Below are positions 8,821-17,460 of a DNA stretch of 64,000 nt, piece by piece (position 1 is the stretch's first letter; each line of letters starts with the position of its first letter). The DNA is taken from NCBI GenBank assembly GCA_031547595.1, contig JAVBRU010000052.1, positions 62,001 through 126,000 of the forward strand, given 5' to 3'. The position numbers and the translations under genes were made by a program. The notes below the pieces were generated by a model. The model did not search any database. It was not told the origin of the DNA and worked only from the letters and a program-made list of their open reading frames with translations. This stretch comes from JAVBRU01 sp031547595. Its GTDB lineage: Bacteria > Bacillota > Clostridia > Christensenellales > Aristaeellaceae.

Positions 8821-9159
8821 ATGAATATACAGATTTATCAGCTGAAACGCAATTTTGATGTGCAAAAAGCCGAACGGTATTTCAAAGAACGCCGTATTCC
8901 CTATCAGCTGGTGGACTTGAAGAAACACCAGCTGGGGCTAAGGGAACTGCAGACTTTTGCCCGTGGCGTGGGCGCAAAAACGCTGGTAGACCGGCAGAGC
9001 GTGGCTGCGCTGTCACATCCCGTGGCGCATACCAGCGACGAAAACGCGATCTATGAGTATCTGATGGCGCACCCGGAGTTTCTGGTCACACCGATTGTGC
9101 GAAACGGCAATCAGGTGACTGTTGGCGTGGACGAGGCTGCATGGGCAGGCTGGAAGTAG
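8821..9159 (+). CDS. ArsC/Spx-fold protein lacking the catalytic cysteine
   Basis: 112 residues that follow the ArsC/Spx/YffB layout: an N-terminal strand and helix (MNIQIYQLKRNFDVQKAERYFKERRIPYQLVDL) and the C-terminal MAHPEFLVTPIVRNGNQVTVG, where the family has a cis-Pro before the RP.. strand. ArsC and Spx proteins have a Cys (CXXC or CXXS) at the start of helix 1; here that spot is KRNFDVQKA and the whole protein contains no cysteine. A thiol reductase or redox-sensing role is therefore unlikely; a partner-binding role like that of Spx-type proteins is possible. It starts 5 bp after rsfS and probably belongs to that operon. Confidence 0.75.
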   Translation: MNIQIYQLKRNFDVQKAERYFKERRIPYQLVDLKKHQLGLRELQTFARGVGAKTLVDRQSVAALSHPVAHTSDENAIYEYLMAHPEFLVTPIVRNGNQVTVGVDEAAWAGWK

Positions 9160-9173
9160 GGGTTACGCGGGGC

Positions 9174-9216
9174 GGGAACGCTGGTGGCTGCTTGCCCCCA
9201 GTCTCCTGCACCTCGG
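9174..9216 (+). repeat. Double-hairpin repeat, copy A (shortened)
   Basis: Starts GGGAACGCTGG and ends CTGCACCTCGGTTTT, the same edges as the other copies, but the second hairpin has been lost so only an imperfect first stem (CTGGTGG / GCCCCCAG) remains. It stands directly behind the stop of the ArsC-like gene, in the same orientation. The whole 467-bp gap from 9160 to 9626 is filled with this and the next three elements; I see no gene in it. Confidence 0.7.
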
Positions 9217-9349
9217 TTTTGTATCCTCTGATGATACTTGAGTGATTGTATGCGTGTACGAAGAAGAGGACATGTGACCTTAGGAATGCAGGCATTCCAG
9301 GCCATCTGCCCTCTTTTTCGGTTTCCCTGCTATGGCAGGAAAACCGCAC
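9217..9349 (+). repeat. GGAATGC-core hairpin element, copy 1
   Basis: Aligns with the copy at 40691-40815 over its full length (GATACTTGAGTG..TTG..TGCGTGTACGAA...). Core GGAATGC-AG-GCATTCC is at 9283-9298. Outside it are an inner stem (TGACCT / AGGCCA) and an outer stem, CGAAGAAGAGGA (9259-9270) with CCCTCTTTTTCG (9309-9320). A third hairpin, CCCTGC-TATG-GCAGG with flanking GGTTT/AAACC, closes the element at about 9319-9347. Function unknown. Confidence 0.75.
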
Positions 9350-9457
9350 GCAAGGAATCCGTGCAGCCGATAGGGGGTACGTTTGGTTTTCTTGGGTATC
9401 CATTCTGGTGTGCGGGCAGTTGCGTTAGCCACTGGTCAGACGCATCGCGGATGACAG

Positions 9458-9540
9458 AAAAAGCGCTGTGGTGGCCATGGAATGCTTGCATTCCAAAGGT
9501 CATCCACAGCGCTTTTTTCGTCCCCGCACATGCTCTCAAG
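9458..9540 (-). repeat. GGAATGC-core hairpin element, copy 2 (reverse)
   Basis: The core GGAATGC-TT-GCATTCC is at 9479-9494. The outer arms AAAAAGCGCTGTGG (9458-9471) and CCACAGCGCTTTTT (9504-9517) match each other over 14 bp without error but do not resemble the arms of copies 1 and 3. The A run on one side and T run on the other would let it act as a terminator in either direction. Read on the minus strand it is preceded by CTTGAGAGCATGTGCGGGGACGAA in pieces matching the other copies. Confidence 0.75.
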
Positions 9541-9560
9541 CCTGTTGGCTCGATACCCAA

Positions 9561-9625
9561 GCGGGGTCAAGGGGAATGATTCCCCTTGCGGGGGCTGGGG
9601 CAGAGCCCCAGCGTTCCCCTCGTTC
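9561..9625 (-). repeat. Double-hairpin repeat, copy B (reverse)
   Basis: Two perfect hairpins: AAGGGGAATGATTCCCCTT inside 9568-9588 and GCTGGGGC-AGA-GCCCCAGC at 9594-9612. It begins 1 bp behind the stop of the minus-strand secreted-protein gene and has the same orientation as that gene, so it would form in its 3' UTR. Confidence 0.8.
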
Positions 9626-9626
9626 C

Positions 9627-10253
9627 TTACTTATAAGAGATGCTGGGCTGGCAGAACACAGCGGCACCGCCATCATCACCGGAGCGAACTATGAAAGCAA
9701 TCAGCTGGCCTTCGGCCACTTCCAGTTCGATAGCTTCGTTGATGTAGGGGGTTTCCATCCACTCGCCATCAGCGTTGGACAGACATACTTCGTTGCCTTC
9801 TGCATCGGTGGTGATGATTTTGATGAGGTAGTTGGCATGCTCGCCGCCATCGTCTTTAACGATGTATTCGCTGGGGTTGATTACGATGCTGCCGGCCTTG
9901 GGGGCAACAAACAGCACAACGATGTCAATGTTGGCCATTTCGGCATCTTCATTGTATACGGTGCCGGGCATGGCTTGCACGCCGTCCCATTCGCAGATGG
10001 AGTGGAAAACCTGGTCTACGCTGGGCTGCGCGGAGTACTGCCAGTTGTCGCCCCATTCGGGGGTGGCATGGAGCTCAAAGATTTCATCGGCCAGGGAATC
10101 GGCATACATGAAGAACCAGATGGGGCCTTGGGTGAGGGTGAAGGTGTCTACGTTCAGTTCGTAGGTTTCGGGGGCAGCAGCTTCTTCGGCGAACACGGCA
10201 CCAACGGACAGGAGCATAACCAGGGACAGGACCAGAGCGAGGATCTTTTTCAT
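9627..10253 (-). CDS. Small secreted protein of unknown function
   Basis: 208 residues. MKKILALVLSLVMLLSVGAVFAEE is a clear Sec signal peptide cleaved at AFA-EE. The mature part (about 185 residues) is acidic, rich in beta-forming stretches and has few cysteines; I do not recognise a family. The ribosome-binding site AAAGGAG is ideal. It lies 49 bp behind the amylase-family gene with no promoter or terminator seen between, so it is probably co-transcribed with it and may act on the same extracellular glycan, perhaps as a binding module; that role is inference. Confidence 0.8.
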   Translation of the reverse strand: MKKILALVLSLVMLLSVGAVFAEEAAAPETYELNVDTFTLTQGPIWFFMYADSLADEIFELHATPEWGDNWQYSAQPSVDQVFHSICEWDGVQAMPGTVYNEDAEMANIDIVVLFVAPKAGSIVINPSEYIVKDDGGEHANYLIKIITTDAEGNEVCLSNADGEWMETPYINEAIELEVAEGQLIAFIVRSGDDGGAAVFCQPSISYK

Positions 10254-10302
10254 GAGGAAAGTCTCCTTTCAATATTTGCATGCGCATGTTTTGCGCAGCG
10301 AA

Positions 10303-12408
10303 TCATAGGGTGGGGCAGTCGAACATCACAACGCCATATTCCGGCAGGGTGACGCCATCCGCTGTGACAGCCGCGCTGCCATACAGGATGTCTGCGTATG
10401 CGGCGGGAAGGGTTTCGGCGGGGATGAACAATTCTCCTGCACAGAGGTTGATGAGCACCAGCCTTTTTTCCGTGCCGTTTTGCCGCAGGAAGATGGCAGC
10501 ACCAAGGTCGTTGAGGGTATACACAGTGGTCATGTCATCGCTGAGGTAGGCCTTTCGTGCGGAGAAAAGCGCTGTGAAGAACTCCTCCAGGTTGTAGCCA
10601 TACTTGAAATGGTACAAATCGCTGTTTTCATCGCCCTGGTACAGGAAGGGCATGCCGTCGATAAAGCTCATCAGCGCCCACATAGCCTTGGCTTTCTCCT
10701 CGCCATAGAGGAAGGTGGCGCGCGCCCTGTCCCACGTCCAGCTCACGGTGTCGTGATTGCCAAGGAACCGAAGCTTCATCTGCCCGGGCACGCTGGTGAG
10801 GTTTTCGCTGCGCAGCCATTGCATCACGGTGGTGGCAAAAGTCATTTCGTCGGCGTTCTCCTGGCGAAGCACATACATCATGCGGTAGAGCGGCATGTCG
10901 TAGAACACATCGGTGACGCTGGCGTAGAAGGGAACGGGATGGAAGTTTTCGGGAAGCAGGGTGGGGGTGACGCCGCTTTGCAGGAATCCGCCGCGGATGG
11001 CAGTCACGATCCCTACGCCGCCCTTGAGGCTGCTGCTGGAAGCGCGGTTGCCCGCCTGGGGCGCCCAGTTGCTCAGGCCGCCCATGGCGCAGTCGATACG
11101 CCCGCCGTCTATATGGAACCTGGTCACATGCTCCTCAATCAGCGCGGTGGTGTAGGCTTGATAGTCCGTGTTTGCCATGTCAAAGCTGACGCAGTCCCAC
11201 TCGATTTGAATCTGGCCGTTTCTGGCCACGGAGCACCATTGAGGATTATCCACTGCTAAGGGATCTTCCGGCCGGGGGCCGTGGGGCACATAGTCAAACA
11301 GCACCTTCATGCCAAGCGCATGCGCCATGTCCACATAGTACGCCACGTCCTCATCGGTGCCATAGCGCTTGTCGAGGATGGCCTGATCGGTGGGGTGATA
11401 CACGCCGCGGTTCAGGTGCTCAAAGATGGGCAACACCCAGATGTTTTCGATGCCCATATCGGCCAGTGCCTGCAAGGATTCGTCGGCATAAAGCCGCATG
11501 GTCTTGGTATCGCGAAAGCCGCTGTCCATGGTGCCTGCCGGGTGGCAGCTGTACACGGGGCCGCTGGCCGCGCCATCGGCGGGGGCATGGTAACCGTTTT
11601 CGGCATACAGCGCCTGCAGGGGGGCGTAGGGGTCCTCGCCCGTCAGTTGCAGATACATGGCACCTACATAGATGCTCTCCTCCGGGGCAATCAGAAGCTC
11701 TGTCATGGACAGATTGTTGATAAAGAGCTGACCGTTTTTGTTCTGGTGCACGGCGGTGCTCCATTTTTCTTCTTCATTGAGGAAGAAAGCGTTGATGCCG
11801 CTGTTATCGTTTGTACGAAGCAGCACCACGGGGTTGCAATACTCGGTCTGCTTGGTGGAAAACGCGCGCAGGCTGGAAAGGGAGAAAACACCGGCGGGGG
11901 TGTTGCCGGGAAACTCGAAGGTGGTGCCCTCCGGCATGTCCGCGGCGCGCAGCTGGAAGTTGACGCCCTGGATTTCGCACACGGTGCTGCGCTTGGAGGT
12001 GATGGTGACGTCAATCTTCAGCGCAGACGCCATCACGGTGTAGCGCTGGGTGAGCAGCACATCATCTGTCAAAAGAACGATTGTGACGCCATTTTCATCC
12101 GGGGTGACAGAAACGACCTCCTGCAGCGGCAGGGCTTTGTTCATGGGCACGATGGTTGCCAGATCCCAGGTGGCCATGTCCCAGAAACGCTGGTAGCCAA
12201 TGGTTTGGTACAGGAACGCGCCATCGATGCCCACATCGGTGACAATGCCCTCCAGCGTCAGGCTGCGATCGCCTTGTGTGAGCTGTGTGAGCATCCCATT
12301 TTCGTTAAAAGTGAGGGAAGTATCAGCGACCGTCACCGTTTCGGCGGCGGCACAGCCCATCAGCAACAGACAGAGCAGCAGCATGGTAATACAAGGGAGC
12401 TTGCGCAT
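10303..12408 (-). CDS. Secreted lipoprotein of glycoside hydrolase family 13 (alpha-amylase type)
   Basis: 701 residues from the ATG coding MRKLPCITML. The signal ends LLLMGC, a lipobox, so the enzyme should be lipid-anchored on the outer face of the membrane. Residues about 25-280 form an N-terminal beta domain; the GH13 barrel follows. Catalytic residues fit the clan: GMKVLFDYVPHG (region I), GGRIDCAMG with nucleophile Asp439 (region II), LLPENFHP with acid/base Glu487 (region III), and FLGNHD with Asp553 (region IV). It probably attacks alpha-glucans; exact specificity cannot be read. It has its own strong promoter, divergent from the large importer cluster, so the two are likely used together. 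The family start could also be moved upstream, but the lipobox favours this ATG. Confidence 0.9.
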   Translation of the reverse strand: MRKLPCITMLLLCLLLMGCAAAETVTVADTSLTFNENGMLTQLTQGDRSLTLEGIVTDVGIDGAFLYQTIGYQRFWDMATWDLATIVPMNKALPLQEVVSVTPDENGVTIVLLTDDVLLTQRYTVMASALKIDVTITSKRSTVCEIQGVNFQLRAADMPEGTTFEFPGNTPAGVFSLSSLRAFSTKQTEYCNPVVLLRTNDNSGINAFFLNEEEKWSTAVHQNKNGQLFINNLSMTELLIAPEESIYVGAMYLQLTGEDPYAPLQALYAENGYHAPADGAASGPVYSCHPAGTMDSGFRDTKTMRLYADESLQALADMGIENIWVLPIFEHLNRGVYHPTDQAILDKRYGTDEDVAYYVDMAHALGMKVLFDYVPHGPRPEDPLAVDNPQWCSVARNGQIQIEWDCVSFDMANTDYQAYTTALIEEHVTRFHIDGGRIDCAMGGLSNWAPQAGNRASSSSLKGGVGIVTAIRGGFLQSGVTPTLLPENFHPVPFYASVTDVFYDMPLYRMMYVLRQENADEMTFATTVMQWLRSENLTSVPGQMKLRFLGNHDTVSWTWDRARATFLYGEEKAKAMWALMSFIDGMPFLYQGDENSDLYHFKYGYNLEEFFTALFSARKAYLSDDMTTVYTLNDLGAAIFLRQNGTEKRLVLINLCAGELFIPAETLPAAYADILYGSAAVTADGVTLPEYGVVMFDCPTL

Positions 12409-12535
12409 GGATCGTCTCGCTTTCTCATGTGGTTTTTGCAGGGGATTGGTCTCTATTTGCACAAGGTTAAGCGTTTATCCCGGGAGAGAAGGTGCTTTTC
12501 GGGGGTTTTGGGTGCAAATATCGGTCTGTGCTTGT

Positions 12536-12564
12536 ATTCTACTCCATGCCGAAGCACTTGTCAA
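12536..12564 (-). promoter_or_regulatory. Consensus promoter of the GH13 gene
   Basis: On the minus strand TTGACA (12559-12564), a 17-bp spacer, then TAGAAT (12536-12541). It leaves a leader of about 120 bases before the start codon. Confidence 0.82.
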
Positions 12565-12619
12565 CTGAAAAATAGTGGGATATGGCAAAAAAACGATGAA
12601 TATTTTCTATCTTTGCCGC

Positions 12620-12648
12620 TTGACAATCGCATAAAATCGCTCTATACT
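12620..12648 (+). promoter_or_regulatory. Consensus promoter of the 13-kb carbohydrate-uptake cluster
   Basis: TTGACA (12620-12625), exactly 17 bp, TATACT (12643-12648); transcription should start near 12655, about 50 bases before the start codon. Back to back with the GH13 promoter; the two -35 boxes are 55 bp apart. The 297-bp gap holds nothing else I can identify. Confidence 0.85.
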
Positions 12649-12705
12649 GATGGCAGGAAAATCGTTTAGCCTGCAGCTTATGTAAAATGATAGGAGTTAA
12701 TCAGC

Positions 12706-15579
12706 ATGCACCGTACAAAACAATTCCTTCTCCTGATGGGCCTTGCCGTCTGTTTTATGCTGTGCGGGGCAAGCGCCTTGGCGGATGATATGCCGGATGT
12801 CTGGGCAAGTACATCCAGCTTCTTTGATTACAGCGCCGGGCTGGCGGACGGTGTTTCGCCAAACGGTGAGATCGTGCTGACGCCGGGGGATATTGCCGAC
12901 TTGCACGACAGCGGCGCGTATGTGGATGGCAATGTGCTGCAGTGGGCAAGCGGCATTGGCCGCACAGACTGGGCGTTCACAGTGGAAACCGCCGGCTGGT
13001 ATCAATTGGAGATCAGCTTCCTCGCGCTGCCCTCTCGCCAGGGCGATATTATGATGTCGCTGGCGCTGGACGGCGCGTATCCGTTTACCGAGGCCAAGCA
13101 GCTGACGCTTCGCCGCCTGTATCAGGCCGAAGGGCCGATCACCCGCGACAGCCGCGATAATGACCTGAAGCCCAAGCTTTCGGAAGCGCAAATTTGGCAG
13201 ACTGTGTTTTTTCAAGATATTGAGAATCACTATGCCAACCCCTATTCCTTCTATCTGACGGCGGGCGAGCATGTGTTGAACCTCGGGCTCAGCGAAGAAG
13301 CGCTGGCCATTTCCCAGCTGCGCTTTGTGAACATCGCCGCGCTGCCTTCTTACGAAGCATACATCGCCGCGCATGCGGACGCCGCGCAAAACAACAAAAA
13401 CGCCAGCGTTTCCTTCCAGGCGGAGGAGCCGGGGCTGCGCAACAGCATGGTGCTCTACCCCATCAGCCAGCGCGGCGACGCCGCCACCCAACCCAGCGAT
13501 CCTGTGAAAACCCGCCTCAACACCATTGGCGGCGGCAGCTGGAAGGCGCAGGGCGAGTGGATGGAATGGACATTCACCGTGCCTGCCGACGGCTTTTACA
13601 AAATCCACATGCGCGTGCTGCAAAACTTTCTGCGCGGCATGGGCAGCACCCGCAGCATTTCCATTGACGGGCAGATCCCCTTTGCTGAGGCCGAGCACCT
13701 CTTTGTGCCCTACAAATCCGAGTGGTATATCTACACCGCGCAAGATGTGGACGGCAATGAATTTGATTTTTACTTAACAGCGGGCGAGCACACCCTGCGC
13801 ATGACCGTCACCGCCGGCCCGTACAGCGAGCCGCTGCGCCAGATGGAGGAAATGCTGAGCGAAATCAGCACCATGTACCGCAAGGTGATCATGATCAGCG
13901 GCGACAACGCGGACTATGAGCGCGTGACCATTGACCGCAACCGTGATTTCCAGCTGGAAACCAAGATTCCGTCATTGCTTGAAGATATGACGCGTCTGGC
14001 GAAGGAACTGCGCGCCTGCCAGGCCGAAATTGAGCGCTATGGCAGCAAGGGCAGCTCTGCGGCGGTGCTGACGCAAATGGCGGTGCGTCTGGAGAACTTC
14101 ATCAAGCATCCCGAGGATATCGTGCTGCAGCTGGAGGGCTGGAAAACTGATATCTCCGGCCTGGCCACACAGGGCCTTCGCCTTCGCGAGCAGGCCTTGC
14201 AGGTGGACTACTTCGTGGTGGCCGATGCCAGCCTGAAAGCGCCTAACCAGGGCGTGGGGTTCTTCGAGCAGGCGGCCTTCCGCTGGAATGGCTTTATCGG
14301 CTCCTTCTTTGAAGATTACACCGCCATGGGCGAGATTTATGACACCGACGAACAGGTGCAGCCGCTGGTGGTGTGGGTGTGCGCCAACGATCTGGGCTCC
14401 TCCGGCATTGCCTCCGGCCGCGAGCAGACCCAGCTGATCAAAGAGATGATCGACCAATATTTTGTGCCGGAAAACAGCATCCCCGTCAACGTCAGCCTGA
14501 TTGACGGCTCCGGCACGCTGATGCAGGCAATCCTGGGTGGCAAAGGCCCGGACGTGGCCATTACTGTTTACAAAGAATTACCCGTCAACCTCGCCATGCG
14601 TGGCGCGCTGGTGGAGCTCAGCCAATTCGAGGGCTTTGAAGCGCTGAAATCGCAGTTTATGGCGTCGGCCTTGGTGCCCTATACTTATAAGGGCGGCATC
14701 TATGCCCTGCCCGAAACCCAGAACTTTGACGTGATCTTTTACCGTACAGATATTTTTGCGGAGCTTGGCCTCACCGTACCCAATACCTGGGAAGATGTAC
14801 GCGCGCTGCTGCCGGTGCTGCAAAAGCAGGGCATGACGATGGGCATCCCGTCCCCCACCGTCACCAACAGCAACACCATGGGCTTCCAGGCACAATTATT
14901 CCAACGCGGCATCAGCTTCTACACCGAGGATTTGAGCCAGACCACCTTTGACCAGCCCCTGGCGCTGGAGGCGTTTAAGGCTTGGACAGAGCTGTATTCC
15001 AAATATGCGCTGCCCGTGAAGTACGACTTCTTCTCCCGTTTCCGCACCGGCACCATGCCCATTGCCATTGATATGTACACCACCGCCAATCAGCTGGCCG
15101 TTGCCGCGCCGGAGCTGCAGGGCCTGTGGGACATCGCGCCCATTCCCGGCTCGATGCTTAATGGCGAGCTGAACCGCGGCGAAGGTGCCACCGGCACCGG
15201 CGCTGTGATTATCAGCACCAGCAAGCAGCAGGAGAACGCCTTCAAGTTTATCAGCTGGTGGACGGGCGCGGATACACAGACGGAGTTTGGCCTGGGCGTA
15301 GAAAGCCTGATGGGCGCGGCGGCGCGCTGGCCCACCGCCAATATCGAAGCCTTCCAGAACATGAAATGGACCAGCGCCCAGCGCGAGGCGCTGTGGGAAC
15401 AGTGGCAGTTCGTGCAGGACATTCCGCAGCTGCCCGGCAACTACATCACCAACCGCACGCTGGCCTTCGCCTTCCGCGCGGTGGTCTATAAAAACAACAA
15501 CCTGCGCGAAGTGCTCAACAAGTACAACAAGGACATCAACAAAGAAATCCAGCGCAAATGGGAAGAATTCGGCTACTAA
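12706..15579 (+). CDS. Giant extracellular solute-binding protein with N-terminal carbohydrate-binding-like domains
   Basis: 957 residues, about twice the usual size of a family 1 sugar-binding protein. Signal peptide MHRTKQFLLLMGLAVCFMLCGASALADD; it carries a cysteine but no strict lipobox. Two similar beta domains (about residues 30-225 and 235-365) each read like a carbohydrate-binding module: both include W..F(T)V..AG(W/F)Y and end FYLTAGEH.L. A helical linker follows (about 380-500). From about residue 540 (LVVWVCANDLGS...) to the end is the solute-binding fold, with GGKGPDVAITVYKELPVNLAMRGALVELS and YALPETQNFDVIFYRTDIF typical of the family. It heads an operon with two permeases. I infer that the beta domains hold an oligosaccharide for delivery. 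Confidence 0.88.
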   Translation: MHRTKQFLLLMGLAVCFMLCGASALADDMPDVWASTSSFFDYSAGLADGVSPNGEIVLTPGDIADLHDSGAYVDGNVLQWASGIGRTDWAFTVETAGWYQLEISFLALPSRQGDIMMSLALDGAYPFTEAKQLTLRRLYQAEGPITRDSRDNDLKPKLSEAQIWQTVFFQDIENHYANPYSFYLTAGEHVLNLGLSEEALAISQLRFVNIAALPSYEAYIAAHADAAQNNKNASVSFQAEEPGLRNSMVLYPISQRGDAATQPSDPVKTRLNTIGGGSWKAQGEWMEWTFTVPADGFYKIHMRVLQNFLRGMGSTRSISIDGQIPFAEAEHLFVPYKSEWYIYTAQDVDGNEFDFYLTAGEHTLRMTVTAGPYSEPLRQMEEMLSEISTMYRKVIMISGDNADYERVTIDRNRDFQLETKIPSLLEDMTRLAKELRACQAEIERYGSKGSSAAVLTQMAVRLENFIKHPEDIVLQLEGWKTDISGLATQGLRLREQALQVDYFVVADASLKAPNQGVGFFEQAAFRWNGFIGSFFEDYTAMGEIYDTDEQVQPLVVWVCANDLGSSGIASGREQTQLIKEMIDQYFVPENSIPVNVSLIDGSGTLMQAILGGKGPDVAITVYKELPVNLAMRGALVELSQFEGFEALKSQFMASALVPYTYKGGIYALPETQNFDVIFYRTDIFAELGLTVPNTWEDVRALLPVLQKQGMTMGIPSPTVTNSNTMGFQAQLFQRGISFYTEDLSQTTFDQPLALEAFKAWTELYSKYALPVKYDFFSRFRTGTMPIAIDMYTTANQLAVAAPELQGLWDIAPIPGSMLNGELNRGEGATGTGAVIISTSKQQENAFKFISWWTGADTQTEFGLGVESLMGAAARWPTANIEAFQNMKWTSAQREALWEQWQFVQDIPQLPGNYITNRTLAFAFRAVVYKNNNLREVLNKYNKDINKEIQRKWEEFGY

Positions 15580-15604
15580 ATAAAACGAGAGGAGGCAAGA
15601 ACCT

Positions 15605-16555
15605 ATGGATATTTCTCAACGGCAGGCAGTGAAAGCGCTGAACAAGCGCGGCAAAGGCCATAACCACTACAATCTGGCCGCACTGCTGTTCACCCTGCCC
15701 TTCATTCTGCTCTTTTTCACCTTCACGATTTTGCCCATCCTTTCGTCTGTGGTGCTCAGCTTCACGGATTTCAACATGCTGGAAGCACCTTCCTTTGTGG
15801 GGTTTGACAACTACATCCGCCTGCTATTGGAGGACGACGTGTTTATGACCGCGCTTCGCAACACCATGGTGTTCGCGATGGTCACAGGCCCCGTCAGCTA
15901 TATGCTGAGCTTCGTTTTCGCCTGGTTCATCAACGATTTCAAGCGCGGCCTTCGCACGGCGCTCACCTTCCTGTTCTACGCGCCCTCACTGGCGGGCAAC
16001 GTGTACTTCATCTGGACGTATATTTTCAGTGATGACGCCGTGGGCCTGATCAACTCCACCATCCTGCAGCTCGGCCTGGTGCACGAGCAGATCTACTGGC
16101 TGACCGACCCCAACCGCAGCATGACAGTGGTCATCGTGGTCATCCTGTGGCTGAGCATGAGCGTGGGCTTCCTCTCCTTTGTGGCCGGGCTTCAAAGCAT
16201 GGACAAATCCCTGTACGAAGCCGGCGCTGTGGACGGCGTGAAAAACCGCTTCCAGGAGCTTTGGTATATCACGCTGCCTCAGATGGTGCCGCAGCTGCTG
16301 TTTGGCGCGGTCATGCAGATTTCCACTTCGTTTGCGGTGGGTTATGAGGCCATGTCGCTGGTGGGCTTCCCCTCTACCGACTATTCCGCACACACCATCG
16401 TGCTGCACATATTCGACTATGGCTCCATCCGGTTTGAAATGGGCTATGCGGCGGCCATTGCCGTGGTGCTGTTCTTGCTGATGCTGGTGTTCTGGTCGGT
16501 CATCAAATCCGTCCTGAGCCGCTTTGGCAGTGAGGAAGGGGGCGAAATCAATTGA
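15605..16555 (+). CDS. Sugar ABC transporter permease (MalF/UgpA type)
   Basis: Inner-membrane half-channel of 316 residues with six predicted helices. The EAA loop that docks the ATPase reads EAGAVDGVKNRFQELWYITLP near residue 205. It starts 25 bp after the giant binding protein, with GAGGAGGCAAG before the ATG, and overlaps the next permease by 4 bp. No ATPase gene is nearby. Confidence 0.94.
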   Translation: MDISQRQAVKALNKRGKGHNHYNLAALLFTLPFILLFFTFTILPILSSVVLSFTDFNMLEAPSFVGFDNYIRLLLEDDVFMTALRNTMVFAMVTGPVSYMLSFVFAWFINDFKRGLRTALTFLFYAPSLAGNVYFIWTYIFSDDAVGLINSTILQLGLVHEQIYWLTDPNRSMTVVIVVILWLSMSVGFLSFVAGLQSMDKSLYEAGAVDGVKNRFQELWYITLPQMVPQLLFGAVMQISTSFAVGYEAMSLVGFPSTDYSAHTIVLHIFDYGSIRFEMGYAAAIAVVLFLLMLVFWSVIKSVLSRFGSEEGGEIN

Positions 16556-17448
16556 ATAAGCCGTCTTCTGCACGCAACATCCAAGGCAAGCGCCTGCACG
16601 CAAAACGCAAGCGCGTATCCCGTTCCTTCAGCGGCAACGCGCTGGTGCTGTTCTTCCTGCTGCTGATGAGCGCGTTCATGGTGCTGCCCCTTCTGTACAC
16701 CGTGATCACCGCTTTCAAGCCTGCCAACGAATTGTTCATCTATCCGCCGCGCTTCTTTGTGCAAAACCCGACCACTGAGAACTTTACCACCATGATGCGC
16801 CTGGCCAACGAAATGTGGGTGCCCTTTGAGCGCTACCTGTTCAACAGCCTGTTTGTGGCGGGCGTGGGCACGGTGGGCTATGTGCTGATTGCCAGCATGG
16901 CGGCCTATGCGCTGGCCAAGTATCCGCAAAAATGGCTGAAGGTGTTCTACGCCATTGTGGTGTGGGCCATCCTGTTTAGGCCCGAGGTCACCTCTGTGCC
17001 GCAGTACATCATCCTGTCCAGCCTCGGCATGATCAACACCTATTGGGCGATTCTCCTTCCCATGATGAGCGGCTCGTTCGGCGTTTTCCTGGTGCGGCAG
17101 TTCGTGGTCACGGCGGTGCCCAACTCCGTGATTGAGGCCGCGCGCATTGACGGCGCCAACGAATGGCTGCTGTTCCGCTCCATCGTGCTGCCCATGATCA
17201 AGCCCGCGTGGCTGACGCTGTCGATCTTCACATTCCAGAGCTTTTGGAATGCGTCCGGCGTCACCTACATCTATGATGAGAGCATGAAGGTGCTGCCGGT
17301 GATGCTGCGCCAGATCGCCTCCGCGGGCATTGCGCGCGCGGGTGCGGGCGCTGCGGTGGCGCTGGTGCTGATGATCCCCCCGGTGGTGTTCTTCCTACTC
17401 AGCCAGTCGTCCGTGCTTGAAACCATGTCTCACTCGGGCATGAAATAA
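16552..17448 (+). CDS. Carbohydrate ABC transporter permease (MalG/UgpE type)
   Basis: Partner half-channel, 298 residues, starting at TTG in a TTGA overlap with the upstream permease; GGAAGGGGG supports that start. The EAA loop is EAARIDGANEWLLFRSIVLP. A basic N-terminal tail (residues 1-25) precedes the first helix. GGAGG for the next gene follows its stop. Confidence 0.94.
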   Translation: MNKPSSARNIQGKRLHAKRKRVSRSFSGNALVLFFLLLMSAFMVLPLLYTVITAFKPANELFIYPPRFFVQNPTTENFTTMMRLANEMWVPFERYLFNSLFVAGVGTVGYVLIASMAAYALAKYPQKWLKVFYAIVVWAILFRPEVTSVPQYIILSSLGMINTYWAILLPMMSGSFGVFLVRQFVVTAVPNSVIEAARIDGANEWLLFRSIVLPMIKPAWLTLSIFTFQSFWNASGVTYIYDESMKVLPVMLRQIASAGIARAGAGAAVALVLMIPPVVFFLLSQSSVLETMSHSGMK

Positions 17449-17460
17449 GGAGGAAAAGCA

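Noticed and set aside
9238..9579. Short frames coding WNACIPK-like peptides at three sites
   Set aside because: The similar peptides arise because the GGAATGC repeat is read in frame; there are no ribosome-binding sites.
11281..12669. Plus-strand open frame of 462 codons opposite the GH13 gene
   Set aside because: Would cover the divergent promoters, and its product has no signal or known motif; the minus strand has all GH13 motifs and a lipobox.
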